Made by a program: the position numbers and the translations under genes
Part shown: positions 36,573 through 38,065 of the stretch, one piece after another
Position numbering within the stretch: position 1 is the first letter of the stretch
Layout: each line of letters starts with the position of its first letter
NCBI GenBank assembly: GCA_011388305.1
Contig: DSAF01000040.1
Coordinates: forward strand, 1-38,065
Direction: 5' to 3'
From: Candidatus Zixiibacteriota bacterium
Lineage (GTDB): Bacteria; UBP14; UBA6098
Length of the DNA: 38,065 nt
The notes under the pieces: generated by a model
Told to the model about the DNA's origin: nothing
Seen by the model: the letters and a program-made list of their open reading frames with translations, nothing else
Databases searched by the model: none

Positions 36573-36621
36573 AGCGGAGGCTTGCACTCGCCTCTGACAA
36601 TTGGAATAATCAAAGGAAACC

Positions 36622-37530
36622 ATCGCCCGTAAGCTCGAAATAAACGCACTTATCGATGCATTCCTCCAATGGGTGCAAATCGACAAGGGCCTCGCCGATA
36701 ACACCTTCGAGGCATACTCCCGCGATCTGCGCGATTTTGCAGAACACCTCGCCACGAGGGAAATCGACGACCTTTCGCAAGTGACGCCGCTTGTTATCGC
36801 TGGACACCTTCGGGCACTGACCGACATCGGACTATCCGCAAAGTCCGTCGCGCGCAAGATGAGCAGTATCCGCGGGCTTTTCGGCTTCGTTATTTCGGAA
36901 GGTCTCCTGAAGAAAGACCCCACCGAGGGATTGACGCTTCCAAAGATGCCCAAGTCGCTTCCCGATGTTATCGACTTCCCTTCCGTAGAGAGGATTCTCG
37001 AGTCTATCGACCTTGGCCGGACAAACGGCCTCGGGATTCGCGACAGGGCGATAATCGAGACGCTATATGGCACCGGCGCGCGCGAGTCCGAGCTTATCGA
37101 CCTCGAAACCGGCGATGTTTTCGAGGACATCGCGTTCGTTCGTCTCTTCGGCAAGGGCCGTAAAGAGCGCCTCGTGCCAATCAACGAGTCGGCGCTATAC
37201 TGGATTGATCGATATTCTCGCGATGTCCGCCCATATCTGAAAAAAGACAAGCGAACGCCAATCCTATTTCTCAACTGGCGCGGCGGAAGATTTAGCCGGA
37301 TGGGGATTTACAAGATTGTCCGAAAGTGCGCCGAAGGGGCCGGAATCGAGGGCGTTCACCCGCACACTTTTCGACATTCTTTCGCGACCCACCTCGTAGA
37401 GGGCGGCGCAGACCTCCGCGCCGTGCAGGAGATGCTCGGCCACGAGGACATCTCGACAACACAGATTTACACGAACATCGGAAAGGAATACCTTCACTCG
37501 GTGTATCACAAATATCATCCGCGAGGCTGA
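36622..37530 (+). CDS. Tyrosine recombinase, XerC/XerD family; apparent non-canonical start (ATC 36622) or N-terminally short GTG 36673
   Basis: LIDAFLQWVQIDKGLADNTFEAYSRDLRDFAEHL; TGARESELIDLETGDV; HPHTFRHSFATHLVEGGADLRAVQEMLGHEDISTTQIYTNI catalytic motifs. Confidence 0.92.
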   Translation: MARKLEINALIDAFLQWVQIDKGLADNTFEAYSRDLRDFAEHLATREIDDLSQVTPLVIAGHLRALTDIGLSAKSVARKMSSIRGLFGFVISEGLLKKDPTEGLTLPKMPKSLPDVIDFPSVERILESIDLGRTNGLGIRDRAIIETLYGTGARESELIDLETGDVFEDIAFVRLFGKGRKERLVPINESALYWIDRYSRDVRPYLKKDKRTPILFLNWRGGRFSRMGIYKIVRKCAEGAGIEGVHPHTFRHSFATHLVEGGADLRAVQEMLGHEDISTTQIYTNIGKEYLHSVYHKYHPRG

Positions 37531-37531
37531 C

Positions 37532-38065
37532 ATGAGAAGGCTAACACTGCCCATAGCCGCTCTCGCCCTTCTCGGCACCATCGCGCTCGCCCAGCGCATC
37601 CCCGATGTCAATCTGGGCGCGCCGGCATTCACAAGCAGGACATATTTCTCGCCATCTTCGGTTGACACGACCACGGATGTCGAGGTTTTTTTGACTATTC
37701 CTCATAACTCGCTTCAGTTCGTGCGCTTCAGCGATTTCTTCCGCGCGGAATTCGACGTCCTCCTTGCGCTCTATGACAACGACAGGCTTATCTCGAAGCT
37801 TCACCATCGGGATTTGAGCGAAGTCGGGACATGGGCGGAGACATCCTCGCGCGATGGCTCATTCGCCGGGTCTTATATTCTGCGGGAGATACCCGCCGGC
37901 GAATATCGTCTGCACATCTCGCTCGTCGATGCCGAATCCGGAGGGAAGTCCACGAGAGAGGCTAAAATCGTCGTCCCCCATTTTCCGCGCGAGACAGCGT
38001 CGCTCGGCTCGATAGTCCTTCTCGGTGCAGAGCGGAATCATATAGAGTCCGCCGATTATTATCCG
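37532..38065 (+). CDS. Secreted protein, 3' end outside window (possibly a GWxTD-type protein)
   Basis: Open frame from ATG 37532 to the window end, absent from the ORF track: MRRLTLPIAALALLGTIALAQRIPDVNLGAPAFTSRTYFSPSSVDTTTDVEVFLTIPHNSLQFVR...; signal peptide; beta-rich N-terminus. Confidence 0.65.
   Translation, partial: MRRLTLPIAALALLGTIALAQRIPDVNLGAPAFTSRTYFSPSSVDTTTDVEVFLTIPHNSLQFVRFSDFFRAEFDVLLALYDNDRLISKLHHRDLSEVGTWAETSSRDGSFAGSYILREIPAGEYRLHISLVDAESGGKSTREAKIVVPHFPRETASLGSIVLLGAERNHIESADYYP

Noticed and set aside
36267-37274. 335-aa minus-strand ORF over the PfkB and recombinase genes
   Set aside because: Spans two well-supported genes in antisense; Arg/Ser-rich shadow frame.
36673-37530. 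The XerC/D-like recombinase as a mobile-element integrase next to a tRNA
   Set aside because: Sequence looks like housekeeping XerC/D; the only tRNA is 32 kb away and no phage, transposase or att-like repeats were seen.

Overview
The window holds about 38 kb of dense bacterial chromosome with roughly 29 protein genes and one tRNA. There is no sign of phage, transposase, rRNA or CRISPR. The organism looks like an FCB-type or candidate-phylum bacterium: there is a T9SS type A-like C-terminal sorting domain, a CHU_C/FlgD-like C-terminus on a giant protein, and a tiny COX24/AURKAIP1-like basic protein. Recognisable genes include a MATE transporter, YfcE-like phosphoesterase, tRNA-Arg(CCG), PilS-like kinase, PilC/GspF, a 2585-aa surface protein, a PAS/GAF histidine kinase with receiver protein, GtrA, TamB, an Omp85/TamA-like protein, Mut7-C, endonuclease V, MurJ, a flavodoxin-like reductase, a Xaa-Pro peptidase, LysC, Asd, dCMP deaminase, PheT, a PfkB kinase and a XerC/D recombinase. 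The most interesting points are: (1) a C10 homopolymer at a domain boundary in the giant IgGFc-binding-like surface protein, a candidate phase-variation switch; (2) paired Cys-bearing modules in that protein whose cysteines are gained and lost in a coordinated way; (3) asd and xerC/D-like genes with no ATG/GTG/TTG available at the expected N-terminus; (4) a 30-aa COX24-like ORF missing from the ORF track; (5) several palindromic elements, two of them in frame inside a sorting domain and one forming a 79-nt element near the tRNA. All assignments come from reading motifs by eye; no database search was run.
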